64,000 nucleotides of DNA from Trametes villosa (lineage: Eukaryota > Basidiomycota > Agaricomycetes > Polyporales > Polyporaceae): contig PUDQ02000022.1 of the NCBI GenBank assembly GCA_002964805.2, positions 1 through 64,000 of the forward strand, written 5' to 3'. A program made the translations under genes and the position numbers. Positions 46,656 through 57,671 of the stretch are shown piece by piece. A model generated the notes under the pieces. That model worked only from the letters and a program-made list of their open reading frames with translations. It did not search any database and was not told the DNA's origin. Each line of letters opens with the position of its first letter. Within the stretch, counting starts at the first letter, position 1.

Positions 46656-49061
46656 ATGCGCGGGATCTTTTTATCGCTAGCACTGCTGACTTCCTACGTC
46701 TTCGCCTGGACGACGTTCGTCGTCCCGCATGCAGACGGACAGGATGACACGCCGGCACTTACAGCTGCGCTCGCTACGACGAACTACTCGGAAGACACAA
46801 CTATCCTGTTTGCGAAGGGAACGAAGTACAACATCTTCACGCCCGTCAAGTTCCCCGCCTTTAACAACGTGGAGGTCCGCATCGAAGGAAACTTGAGTTA
46901 TCCCGACGACATTGCTACCGTGCAAGGTGGGTACACTACAAGGCCGACGGCACTCTAGCGTTGCTGATGCATATGCGAACTAAGGGATTGTCGGGAATTC
47001 AGTGAGTTAGCGGACATTGGTCGAATTGAGTGCAGTTGACCTATTTACCGCATGCAGGACTTCCCGGGAGCATGGTGCGTCTGAAAATCACGGGGAGGGC
47101 CGGCTTTACGACGCAGGCAAGCTAACCTCGAGGTTTATCGCACCCAGGTTTACTTTCGCCGGCGGTAACAACGTGACGCTGCAGGGCTCCGAGGATCCGC
47201 AGTGGGGGTGGGTGGATGGTCATGGTCAAGCTGTACGTTTTCTCGCTGCGTTCATGCACCATACATATTCAAAGCCGCTCCGAAAGTGGTGGGATGCTCA
47301 AGAGCAAACCAACCGGCCACACGGATGGGCATTCAGCAAAATCACCAACGGCGTCATCCGTGACATGAAGATCTGGAAGGTGAGCCTTTAATATGATACA
47401 TATGACGCTTTTTGCTCTAAGATGGTCATCACAGCCGATAGCATGGAACTTCGCGACAAGCGGCTCAAAGAACATCCATGTGTTCAAGAACCGGATCGTG
47501 GCCGTCTCTAACACCAAGGTATTATGCGCTGCACTACTCTCCTCCAACCGGTCGTTCACACGTTCTGTTGTAGGCGTTCCCATTCAATACGTGAGTACGA
47601 CCTGTGCGAGCATAGTAACGACTTTATAATAACCGAACCTACCCCACATAGCGACGGTACGTCTATGCTAGGCCGCAACACCAACACCTGTTCTCGCTGC
47701 TGAGGCATACGCCAGGTTTCTCGGCGGGCGGTGGCACGGACCTTATCTTCGAGAACAATCATGTCCAGAACGGGGACGACTGTCTCATGGTGGGTAGTGG
47801 CGCAAAGAACATAGTGTTCAAGTATGTGCATCTCTCAGCTATGTCAGTCCTTCGCTACTGACAAAGCGAGCGTCGATTAGGAATAGTATCTGCGAGGGGA
47901 GCCACGGGTTGTCTATCGGCTCTCTTGGCAATGGCGGGTCCGTCGGAGACGTTCAGAATGTCCTGTAAGCTCATCGAAAGAGGGAACCCTTCTCAATCCG
48001 CTCAACTTTCCCACAGGTTTGAGAATGTTGTCATGGTGCGCGTAGACCGGGAACCGGTTGTCCTCGCCTGCGACTGATATCTCCACTGCGAGGCAGAAAA
48101 ACACTCTGTACGCTGCTCGATTCAAGAGCTGGACAGGCGGTAACGGTCTCGCGCGAAAGTGAGCTAGGTTCCGCAGTCCGAGACCACTTCATGGGCTGAC
48201 ATGCCATAGCGTGACCTGGAGGAACATCGCCTTCGACAATGTGGTGTTGCCGGTACGCACACAATCCTTCGCGCTTCACATAACGGATAGAATCTGACGT
48301 TTTCGCCGATGCCTACAGATCTATGTGACCCAGAAGTAAGTGGACAGTCTACGGCGTGATTGCGTCGAGTCCGCCTGATGTCGAAATTAGCTATTGGGAC
48401 CAGTCTGTTCGTCGTAGCCGTTGCCGCTCTATGGTCTTCTATCTCAACCAAACTTCTATGATAGCTCGGCCCTCGCCCCAACGCTTCGAGCGTGAACAAC
48501 ACGCACATTCAGGACTTCCTCTTCGAGAACTTCGTCGGAACAATCAACGAGTGCGTACACTGGCGGCCGAGCTCGCCGATGCTCCTCTGACGATTTCCGC
48601 CCACAGTAAGCCAGGCTACGTTGAAGGCTCCTGCGTGAGCGACCCGTGTTGGTGCGTCGAAGCCACGATGCAGAATATCCTCCCAGATCGCGCTCGGACT
48701 GATTTGTTGCTCCTAGGTTTGCCGTCCCGGGAGCGACGGGCAAAGAAGTCGCTATCTTGGACCTCTATCCCAACACCGGTTCGTCGTCTAGGTCTATCTA
48801 GGCAGTAGAGTTGGCGCAGCTCGTCTCACGACGCCGGTTATTCACAGCCGTCAACGTCGTGGTGAAGCACGTCCTTGCAAAGACAGACACCGGGGCGCCA
48901 GTGAGGGTGATGTGCAACGCCTCCACCGTAAGTTATGTCCATATTGTCGTGCACTTGTTGTATTTGGTTCTTACGATGGATTTCTGGGTCAGATCAACTC
49001 CGACGTTGGCTTCAAGTGTTGGGACGGGCTGTTTGTACCTACGAGGGCTGGATGGACGTAG
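46656..49061 (+). CDS. Exo-polygalacturonase, GH28 (copy 2)
   Basis: All twenty exons of copy 1 are present, totalling 1278 nt, 425 aa: 46656-46926, 46985-47001, 47058-47074, 47148-47232, 47287-47379, 47435-47518, 47574-47590, 47653-47657, 47716-47821, 47881-47964, 48017-48035, 48097-48158, 48210-48252, 48319-48335, 48391-48406, 48465-48550, 48608-48652, 48717-48778, 48848-48927, 48993-49061. Exon sizes equal copy 1 except one exon that is 3 nt longer (an extra Gly in FSAGGGTD). The signal peptide is MRGIFLSLALLTSYVFA. The catalytic set is intact: NTDGF, NGDDCLMVGSG, GSHGLSIGSLG (canonical SHG where copy 1 has GHG) and ARFKSW. A secreted pectinase, probably with overlapping specificity. No stop or broken splice site was found, so both copies look functional. 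Confidence 0.92.
47653..47657 (+). other. 5-nt microexon with the catalytic Asp codon (GH28 copy 2)
   Basis: The same cgacg exon lies between ccacatag and gtacgtc, with flanking introns of 62 and 58 nt exactly as in copy 1. It again encodes the Asp of NTDG. Confidence 0.82.
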
Positions 49062-49856
49062 TAACCCAACCGGTCTCGAATTCCAACATATAACTTGACG
49101 GAATCGCTCCACAACCGAAACGTTACTCATTCAACGAATGGTTTCACGAAGATCGTAATGCAGATGTTGTCGGTTCACACAGTGGGAGTGACAGACAGGA
49201 CTCTGATGCTGGTCCTACATCTGGATTCTGGCCTAGAGTCGGCACAGGCGCTTACCGTATAGCAACTCTATCAAACTTAAGCTTACTAAGCAAGCCAGTC
49301 ACCGCCACTACTAACTTCGTGCTGCCAGCCCTCACCTTCATCAAACTCCCTCTGACGAACCACTCGCATCGCGCTACTGCTAGATTTGTGGTACCGCCAG
49401 CCGCACAAAGAGGTGCCATCTCATCTTGCATCATGCGGCGTGAACCTTCTCGTCTCACCACCTACGTAGCACGCCGAGTCTCTCTAGGGGAACCAACGGA
49501 CCGTCTGAGCTTTTGGGTCTCCCTTACTTGTGCTCTCCTGGAGGTGACTCGGAGGGATACGGACGCCCGGCGCCGACATCTATACTGCGTCACCGGGGGT
49601 ACTAGCATCTGCTCTCGTTAGTCGTCCGCATCAATCGAATGATCTTACGTTGAGGTGGATGTTCTTCATCGTTTGAACTTCATTCAGAGTCGCTCGAGCT
49701 TCATTTGGTTGAGCGCGTTGCTAACTCAATCAAAGGTCCAAATGACAGGCTCCGTCAAGGCTCTATACAAAGGGTTGCATCTACGGGTCCCACCCCCAAG
49801 CCCCTTCACATCGCCTCACTTGTACGTCTCCCATACCAGAGATATTGTGTTCTCCC
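49062..49856. other. Spacer before the mucin-like membrane protein gene
   Basis: About 800 bp with no gene supported on either strand. A TATA-like tatacaa at about 49764 lies about 90 bp before the next ATG. Confidence 0.5.
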
Positions 49857-51577
49857 ATGATACGTCTAGCTCGATTCTACTTCCTCCCAGTTCTCGCCTT
49901 GACTTCCACTTGCATCCTCATCAACCGCACTATAGACGACGAGTACGGCGACAGCGAAACCGGGGCATTACCCTCATACAACCCCGACGACTCGGCTGTC
50001 TGGGCTCTTGGAACTACATGCACTCGGTGTTACATCTACCCCGAGGGCGAGCAACATTCCGGGCCTGGGGCAGCGGTCGATGTTACAAAAACTTTCAATG
50101 GCACCTGGCACGACTCGACATCCTCGCCCGGAAACGCCGCCAGCGCAATCACTGTCGAGTTTACCGGCCAGGCCGTCTACGTATTCAACATCGTCGCCAA
50201 CCAAGTCCCGGGCACCACAACATTGACCGACCTCGTATTCACGCTGGACAACGACGTCATTGGTCAATACTCCCATGTCCCCGACCCCGACGGCCCTGAG
50301 CTCATGTACAACGTGCTAGTTTACGCCAACTCGAGCTTGCCTTACGGCCAGCACTCCCTCGTGATCTCAGCCGGCGGGACCGCGGTGTCCCTCATCCTGT
50401 TCGATTACATTGTCTACTCCACCGAAGTCACTTTGGCTGAACCTCCCCCCGCTAAGGTGTCGATTGGTTCCCCTTCCACCGAGATGTCGTCTCGTTCCCT
50501 TCAGCCCACCGAGGTGTCGGCTAGTACTTCTCAGCCGACCGGGCTGTCAGTTTATCTCCCTTCCACCAAGGTGTCGGCTGGCTCTCCTTCTACCACGGTG
50601 TCGACTGGCTCCCCTCCCACCGGCTCGGTGTCGGCTCAACCCCCTCAGCCCACCGAGACTGCGGCCCGCAGCTCTATCGCATACAACTCCACAGTTACGC
50701 CGGCACTCCCGACCCGCCAACCCAGCCTTCCCGGAGCAACGAGCACCACGGTGTCTGGCGATATCTCTTCTGCTCAATCCCCAGGTGAGCAATTCAAGCA
50801 CGATACTCAACCCCTTAGACTAACCGTGACCGCCCTCTCGAACCGCACACTATTCTTCATGCTACCTGCACCTACTGGCTACTGCTACTGCGCATGCACG
50901 ACTAGGTCACACCCGCCTACCTGCATACCCCGCAATCGTTGGCGGAGCTGCCGGAGGGTCCGTTCTCGCCGCAACTCTCGCGGTGCTGACGATTGCCTTT
51001 TTCCGAGCTCGACGTCGCCCCCTGCAAACTCGTAATACCAGGTCCTCCGTCGCGCCGAATAGCGACATGGCTGTTGTGTCTCAGCCCTTTCCGGGCTTCT
51101 TCGGGGCCACGCCAGTACTCCCCCATCTCTCTCGGGCCCGCGACGGGCTCTCAGCTTTGGCGACCCCGTCAGATCCTATCCGGTTATCTGTCACTGCACG
51201 TTTCCTTTCCAACGTCTCACTAAGATCGATGCTCAGGCTCCCATCCCCATCCCCAACCAGAGGCGATCCGGTCCGCGGACGTTTCTTCAGGATGATCCTC
51301 GCAGCGTCTGACAGGGTCACGGCGTCTCCGCAAGTACTAGGTGCGAGCGGCGTGCCCTACGACTCGAGTCGCGTGAACTAACTAGCGCGGGCCTCCTACA
51401 GACCACACCTCGGAGATTAGCACCCGTAGTCGTTTCTCTGAAGGCCAGGAAGCAGAAGCTCTGCCCCCTGCAATTCAAGCCGCTGGCATGCGAATCTTCC
51501 AAACCGAGCTCGACGCAGGGGCGGGGTTCCTTACGGTGGCGCACCCCTTTGAGCCACCACCTCCCTATGAACCATGA
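49857..51577 (+). CDS. Single-pass membrane protein with mucin-like stalk
   Basis: Exons 49857-50784, 50906-51340 and 51402-51577 join to 1539 nt, 512 aa. A signal peptide (MIRLARFYFLPVLALTSTC) precedes a beta-rich ectodomain of about 170 residues (WHDSTSSPGNAASAITVEF, AVYVFNIVANQ, YNVLVYANSSLPYGQHSLVI) with several N-glycosylation sequons. Next is a Ser/Pro/Thr stalk of imperfect repeats (SPSTEMSS, QPTEVSAS, SPSTTVST), then a Gly-rich transmembrane helix (AIVGGAAGGSVLAATLAVLTIAFF) and RARRR stop-transfer. The cytosolic tail ends HPFEPPPPYEP. Such ectodomain-stalk-TM proteins with proline-tyrosine tails are frequent in Agaricomycetes and have no assigned function. The ectodomain resembles carbohydrate-binding jelly-roll folds only in general character. 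Splice phases all agree. Confidence 0.78.
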
Positions 51578-52049
51578 GTCTGTAGGTGGGCGTACCAGGG
51601 GCTAGACTTCGGAGGGACGCAGCGGATCCTTTTCTAGCCTTAACGCGGTGTCTCTTTCGCTGTGTTGGGAGGTTCATTACGGTACCTTCTGTAGCGTATT
51701 TTACCTCAATTCTCCAGACCTGATTGAAGTGCCCAGGATATCGAGAATCTCCAGTGACATTGCTACTTGGTATCGTGTCGTGCTCCTTAGCACCAGGTAT
51801 CGATTGGTACTTACTGCGCTACCACTACATATGGCTAGCAGTCGGGGAGGTGGCTATAACCATGTGTAGCATTTAGCCACGAGCCATGTCTAAGCGACGC
51901 CGGACAAAGGGGGCGCAAGCTTGGCTACGATGAACAATGGGACCTACAGGCTATAAGTTCGCACTACAGGCCAGAGTCCATCCAAGCTCTGCACTCACCT
52001 CGCCTTATTAGCCCCCCGGGAAACTGTACGGACACAAGGACCAGCCAAG
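51578..52049. other. Intergenic spacer
   Basis: About 470 bp: the 3' region of the membrane-protein gene and promoter of the next gene. No TATA box or extra exon recognised. Confidence 0.45.
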
Positions 52050-52607
52050 ATGGGTGGCACCGCGGACAAGTACCGACTCTACCTCGCGATGTACGACAAC
52101 GACCGGGCTACCGCGCGCCCAGGGCAAACTCCGCGGGTCCACTGGGCGCTCCTCCTCGGGACGAAGCACGAAGACCCAACGTCGCTGCGGAAGACGCACT
52201 GCCGGTTCCACGCGACGAACCGCAACGGGTACTGGGCGTTCGAGCGGCGCCCCGTCGAGTGCGTGCGCTCGCCGTCGATGCTCGGGCGCGTGCTCCTCGG
52301 CAAGGTCGAGCAGAGCGAGCTCGAGCTCGTCGACCGCCTGCTCGCGGACCCGCGCCGCGTGCGCGCGGGCGACCCGCGCTGGGACTGCTGGACGTGGGTC
52401 CAGGAGGCGCTATGCGACCTGCTGCAGAGGGGTTTGGTCCGCTTGGTGGTGAAGGAGATTGACTTCGCGCATTTGCGGGCATACGGGGAGTACCTCTCCG
52501 CAGAGATCGTGGCTAAAGGTCTCGACAGAGGATATGAGATTCCCGTGACGGTGGTTTACCCCGGGCCAGGGCCGTGCGTGTACCTGCTTCTTCATGTACG
52601 AACTTGA
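52050..52607 (+). CDS. 185-aa protein, possible LRAT/NlpC-like (papain-fold) enzyme
   Basis: A single exon, unusual in this window. It has no signal peptide or membrane segment. The N-terminal half has VHWALLLGTKHED, with a His-Trp pair entering a beta-strand, followed by RFHATNRNGYWAFE. The C-terminal half has PRWDCWTWVQEALCDLLQRG, with a Cys-Trp pair at the start of a helix. In LRAT- and NlpC/P60-type papain-like proteins an HWAxYxG strand supplies the catalytic His, and an NCEHFV-like helix start supplies the Cys in the permuted order seen here. The resemblance is by pattern only. If right, it would be a thiol hydrolase or acyltransferase of a fungal lineage-specific kind; if wrong, it is an uncharacterised conserved protein. 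Convergent with the hydrolase at 52828. Confidence 0.7.
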   Translation: MGGTADKYRLYLAMYDNDRATARPGQTPRVHWALLLGTKHEDPTSLRKTHCRFHATNRNGYWAFERRPVECVRSPSMLGRVLLGKVEQSELELVDRLLADPRRVRAGDPRWDCWTWVQEALCDLLQRGLVRLVVKEIDFAHLRAYGEYLSAEIVAKGLDRGYEIPVTVVYPGPGPCVYLLLHVRT

Positions 52608-52827
52608 AGCATTACTGACGTTCACCCGTCAGGATTCCATCCCAGATCCTCAAGTAATGATACGAATTGACGCACCGATAATGTGTAGGATAGCATGTGC
52701 ACTAGCGGATGTACGACGCCGCATCGCGTTTTGTAGCCGTTGCGTTGTGTAGCCAACCAGTAGTTGTAATGTCTGTGATGTCTTGTATGAGGCCGCAAAT
52801 GGAGGAGTCACCGAGGACCCAGCGTGT

Positions 52828-54028
52828 TTATGTCGCACCCAGCGCATCGGTCCACGCCTGAATGCGTGCCCAACACTCGCGTACCTCGACCGGCCAGGCT
52901 TGCTCAACGGAGTTAAATATCAGGAAGTCGTGGCTGTACCGAGGCAGGATATGCAGAGCTTCGTGTGACGTTACTTGCACGCCCGCTTCGCCTAGCTTCA
53001 GTACCAAGGCGGCGATCGACGGCGTGAAGCGCTCTTGCGCGCCGGAGTACACAAGTGTTGGGGGCCATCGAGGGGGTGGAGGGTGTAGTGCCGAGTTGAA
53101 GTACGGTCCGCGTAGATCCTCGGTGGGTAAAGGCCCTAAGAGGTGTTTCGCTTGATCTACGTCCCTGCAAGTCACCAGACTGATCAGAAGCCTAGCGTTG
53201 GACGCTAGGATGGGTTTACTCACGTCGTCAGATCACACCATGGACTCAGTAGCACCAGGCCTTGCGGGGACGCCAGGCACCCGCTTTCGAGGATATAGCG
53301 CTGCAGAGCTAGCGCGAGATGTGCGCCGGCGGAGTCGCCGATAAGAACCATTCGGTGGGCTGGTATACCGAGGGTGTCCAACAGGTGGCGATATGCAGAC
53401 AGCGCCTCTAGAAGCTGCAGAGGGAAGGCGCAACTGGTATCATCAGCCTCCCTACGTGCGAGGGTGTACTCCAGTGCTGGATATGACTCAGCTTCGGCAA
53501 TGAAAGTAGCACAGAGGAGTAGGACGTACAAAGCACGCAAGAACAGATGCGATGCTATGCAACGCACGTGGGTACAGTTAGTATTGCCCCAGTACGACAA
53601 AGCTTGAGTAGGGGCGCACCTGCACGAAGCCGCGAGGTATGCCTGGGCAAGCACCCCTCTCAGCAAAAACTCGAAAGCGGCACCGGAGAAAACAACTTAC
53701 GAGCGAATCCAGAGCGCACATCCTTCACGCTCCCGAGGACGTACCCGCCGCCGTGGAAGTGCAGCCCAACCCAGCCTTCGCCGCGCTGGTCTTCGGTCAG
53801 AGAGCTGCCACTGTACCACCACACGCCATCGACAGATCCAAGGACAACTCCCGCCCGATCTGCCTGTGTCTTCATCTCGGCATTGACGAAAGTTGGAGGT
53901 ACGGGAGGTATGGTTTCGATGTAAGTATGCGCGTCGTCGGAGACCTCCACCCCTGTAGTGACCGCGGTATCCTCGCGAGCCTCCCGCTTCCTCTGGAGAA
54001 GGCCCACAACTCTCGACCATGTCTTCAT
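52828..54028 (-). CDS. Alpha/beta-hydrolase (fold-3, HSL/steryl-acetyl-hydrolase-like)
   Basis: Four exons from ATG 54028 (54028-53701, 53642-53620, 53486-53224, 53164-52828) join to 951 nt, 316 aa. The family signature is complete: oxyanion HGGGYVLG, nucleophile elbow VLIGDSAGAHLALAL, LVLLSPWCDLTT (acid-loop region) and the terminal His in RYSHDFLIF. It should be a serine esterase or lipase acting on acetylated or short-acyl substrates. The 23-nt exon (RIPRGFVQ) is required for frame. The start is uncertain: MKTWSRVVGLL at 54028 is the first Met before the clearly coding part, but family members usually have a longer N-terminus, and a hydrophobic stretch (VIRIFLVLLLWAL) is encoded in another frame near 54250. 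An upstream exon is possible. Confidence 0.78.
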
Positions 54029-55431
54029 CCTGGAGATGTCCTTCAGTAGCGTGCGCGATGGAAGAGAACAACCATACGTCGGAAGAGATGTGACCGCACA
54101 CTGTCCGCAATGTTTCGGGCGGTTCCCATGACATCTTCGCTGGTGGCATGATCCTGAACACATTGACAACTGGCAAGAACGATAGGCTGGCATGAGGGGC
54201 GCAATGGAGCAGTTGGATGACTGATTGCATAGTCCAGCATAATACGCGACAAAGCCCAGAGCAACAAGACGAGGAATATACGAATCACCGGCTCTGCTCC
54301 TCCAGCTGAGGAACCGCCGGGGCAGCGCAGAGCACTAAGACATCCGCAGCTCGCTCTTCGCCCTGCTTTGGCACAGTCCTGCCGTGCGCTCGCCGCCCGC
54401 GAGGGCAGCGAGGGTAGGCGGCCTGCAATTTGACGTGAGGTGCGTGGAGAGGAGAGCAAGCGCGCGCCGACGCGTCGCTTTTGAGGGCGCCAGCGCCCGC
54501 CACGTGGCGCGAGATCGGGTGCGATCGCGCCCTCCCAACCGTCGATCTTGGTGCCCGATCTCTCCAAGAGTCCCAGCGTCGAGAACGCCGCGAGCTTGTT
54601 TTGCACTCCTCCTTCGACGAACGCATACCGCGCGTGCCATTACGCACCTCCTCGTGCTGCAGAACTCACTACACGCGCTCGAACACGCCCCACTCATGTC
54701 GCCATCTGCCCTGGCAACTGTAACCGCGGCCCGCGCAATCGCCTCCCGCGCTGAGAGCCACTGCACCCCCGCGTTCGCGCAGGGGCAGGCCCAGGGGACA
54801 GGCCCGCCCCGGTATATGCTGTCGACACTCCCATACAGTCGCACGGGCGTGGCACGCCCTCGCCGCCGCGCACTCGCCCCGCAGCCAAACCTTGTCCACT
54901 CTCCCAGGCCGCGAGCCCACGCACCCAATCGCGCGCGGGGGCACTGGCCACCATCACCAGGCAGAGCCCAGTGCGGCTTTATATCATCACTCGCGCTGTC
55001 GCGGCGTACAGCTGAAACACTGCTCTGGGGCGAGCGGTGCCGCATTCGAGACGCCAATATGCCTCGCACAGGGATCTCTGCGGCGTAGCGTTGTCAATGT
55101 GCTCGTATTCGGCGCGGGGCGGACACCGTAGCATGGGACGCGGACGGGATCCTGTGCGTGTTGCGCCACGCCGCGAAGAAGGCCGGGGGTACATAAGACG
55201 GCGTTCGTTGGAGCGCGGCGCTCTTAGAGAGAGGAACGGACGCACGCACTATTGCTATCGCTCTCTTCCGAGCATTACACGGTGAACCACCGAGCGACCT
55301 CAACCGCTACCTCATCCCTGCTCTGCTCCACCACCCACACCCTCTGACGACACAAATACCAGGAGACGCAGGCGGGCGAACGCTCCAAGGCAAGACATAC
55401 CGCACCGCACCACATCACACGACAGCGCGCA
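54029..55431. other. Intergenic, possibly with a 5' exon of the hydrolase
   Basis: 1.4 kb. The left part may contain a missed minus-strand exon (hydrophobic peptide near 54240-54290). The rest is GC-rich with overlapping frames and no domain. A TATA-like tttatatc at about 54977 faces no called gene closely. Confidence 0.45.
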
Positions 55432-56760
55432 ATGTCGCTGCTCAAGGCATGGAAGAGCGTCTCCTCGATGAACGGGGCCCCCGACGCGCCGAAGAAGGGC
55501 CGCTTCTCGCTGCTGACCCCGCGCCCGAGCGTGCGCCGCCCCGGCGCCGCGCTCGACATCGAGCTCGCCGACGGCCGCGGCGCGTTCTGGAGCACCCCGA
55601 GCACCGACCACGTCCTGGGCACGGCCGCGGAGCGGCACAGCGAAGGCAATGGAGAGGGGGAGGTGACGCTAGAGCGGAGCTTCACGCTGTCGATCCTGGA
55701 GGGCCACAAGCATCCCGCCGTGCACCCGCGCACGCCGCGCGTGAGCACCGCGACGAGCAACACGTACGTGAGTGCCGCCGCGAGCGTGAGCGAGCTCGCG
55801 CCCACCCCGCCCGCGAAGACGTCGCCGCTCCCCCTGCCGCCCCCCGTCCCGCCGAGGAGCCCGAGCAGGACCCGCTCAACGTCCGTCACCTCGACCCGCT
55901 CCGTATCCGCAGAGGGGCGCCGCAGGAAACCGAGCTTGCGTCCACAGGCCTCGGGGCTTCCGGAACTCGAGGAGCCGCGCCCGGACGAGTCGCAGACTGT
56001 GCACGGCCACGAGCACGACCACAGCCTCCCGCCGACGTACACGAGCATGGTGTACCCGGCGCACGAGGTCACGTACCGCTTCGCACAGGCGGGGCCGTTC
56101 GCGATGACGCTGGAGCCGGAGGGGAAGAGCCTCGCGGACGGTTTGAGTTTGTGGCGGTACCACCTCGGGGTGGGCATGAATGTGTGGACGCTGCGATCGT
56201 GGGTGACGACTGTGCGCCGGGGCGCCGAGGACGGGCTGGTGGTTGCAGAGATTGAGTGAGTGCGGCGATTCCTTTCTTTGCACCCGGCTGTTGACATTAG
56301 GGTCAAGATCGGGGTCGGCGGCGGTGGGCGCGACAGTTACGATGGGTGATACGAGCAGGTCATCAAGGGAGGTGTTGTCGAGAACAGTGAGGTGCGTGTG
56401 TATTGCTTCCATCCGGGGAAGCATGCTCACAGACATCCATCGCATCTGCAGCTCGAAGATGTACTTCATCGGCGATGGTACTGCCATTCGATGGCATCTA
56501 GGAGAGACTAGATGGGAGGTGAGTATGGGCGTTGTCCGGAAACCATTGTGGCACTCACGCGAGGCGCTCAGGCGTTCTTCGACTCCGTCGAGCTTGCGAC
56601 GTTCAGTTTGAGCCATCCACGCCGGCTGGTCATGCAGCCACTCGCGCATCGGTTTTTCGACCACATCGTGGTTGCGGTGCTGCTCATGATGCGGGAGAAG
56701 GAGGACGCCGCGTGCGCGCGAGCAGATGCTGGGACGGTGCCCTCTTCACCGCTGGACTAA
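55432..56760 (+). CDS. Basidiomycete-type protein of unknown function
   Basis: Exons 55432-56255, 56308-56518 and 56572-56760 join to 1224 nt, 407 aa. I do not recognise a named domain. The N-terminal third is basic and Ser/Pro-rich (KKGRFSLLTPRPSVRRP), followed by a disordered Pro/Ser region (PLPLPPPVPPRSPSR, TSVTSTRSVSAEGRRRK). From about residue 210 the sequence becomes globular: LPPTYTSMVYPAHEVTYRF, FAMTLEPEGKSL, LWRYHLGVGMNVWTLRSWVT, then RICSSKMYFIGDGTAIRWHLG. It ends with an alpha-helical RRLVMQPLAHRFFDHIVVAVLLMMREKED and a short tail. No signal peptide; the hydrophobic HIVVAVLLMM helix is too short to be a clear membrane anchor. Possible phosphorylation-rich scaffold; function unknown. 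Confidence 0.72.
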
Positions 56761-57671
56761 GAATAGCGCGGTCCGTGGATGGAGGGCGTCGGAGTTGCAG
56801 ACCTATTGCACTTTTGTCGAGGCTTCTAGACGGTCTCTCGACATGGCCACCGGCCGCACTGGACGAGAGAGGGAGGCTTCGAGAGGCCGGGTGGAATCGG
56901 CGAGGATGTCATAGGCCGCTTAGGTTCGGACGATTTGTATTGTACACTGTAATGACTTGATAACGACTGGCTTCCATCTTCCGGCACGACAGAACTCTGG
57001 CGCATGTGCAGACGAGATGTGGAGCGATATCGCCACGCGTGCTAGGAGAGATGTCATGAGGCATGCAGTGAGCACAGCAAATGCTCAAAATCCATATGAT
57101 CGATGACCTGTGGCCTTGCGGACTCCGGAGGATGGAGGAGGTGGATGGAGGAGAGGAACGCAGGAGGAGGGTGGCGGCGGCTGTGGGCAGGGTGACGCTC
57201 CGAGATTGATGGCGGGCGGTAACCACGCCCCGGACGAGTGCCGAGGCGTGGGCGCCCAGGACGCTCACTCGGGACGGGGGCAGCAGTTCGTGTCAATTAA
57301 GGCCGTAAGACGGTGGGAAGCGAAGCGCGTCCTTCCTGGTGCGCGGACGAAATAAGCAGTCTGTGGTTCAGCACGCCTGCGCCCGCCCCCGCGCGCCCTG
57401 GACGGACTGGGACGGGCGGGGAATGGGCGGGTGGGCGGGAGGAGGAGGGGGCTCGGAGGGGCGGCTGATCGTCTGGGCGGGCTGATGAGGCCGGAGAGGG
57501 CGTTTGTGTGCTGAGTCAGCTGGCTTGCGCTCCCCACTCCAGACCGCGTCCTCTCCTCTTCCGCACGAGATATACCCCCGCCTTCGATTCCTTTCGCTCT
57601 TTGCTCTCCTACAAGTACCCTACAGCCCCTACTCTGCGAAGGCCGCTCCTTGCCCCCGCCCGCAGCCCCCC
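56761..57671. other. Intergenic, upstream of the deacetylase gene
   Basis: About 900 bp with no gene seen. It contains a dense G-run cluster (57409-57439) and a pyrimidine-rich leader (57520-57670) with a TATA-like gatatacc about 100 bp before the ATG. Confidence 0.5.
57409..57439 (+). promoter_or_regulatory. G-run cluster / potential G-quadruplex with GC boxes
   Basis: Seven runs of three or four G within 31 nt, separated by one to three bases (gggacgggcgggg then aatgggcgggtgggcggg). This meets the usual quadruplex pattern and also contains gggcggg GC boxes. It lies about 235 bp upstream of the deacetylase start. Confidence 0.55.

Noticed and set aside
56392..56432. Apparent 41-nt intron (gtgcgt..cacag) in the 55432 gene
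   Set aside because: Removing it breaks the frame, while reading through preserves the flanking globular sequence.
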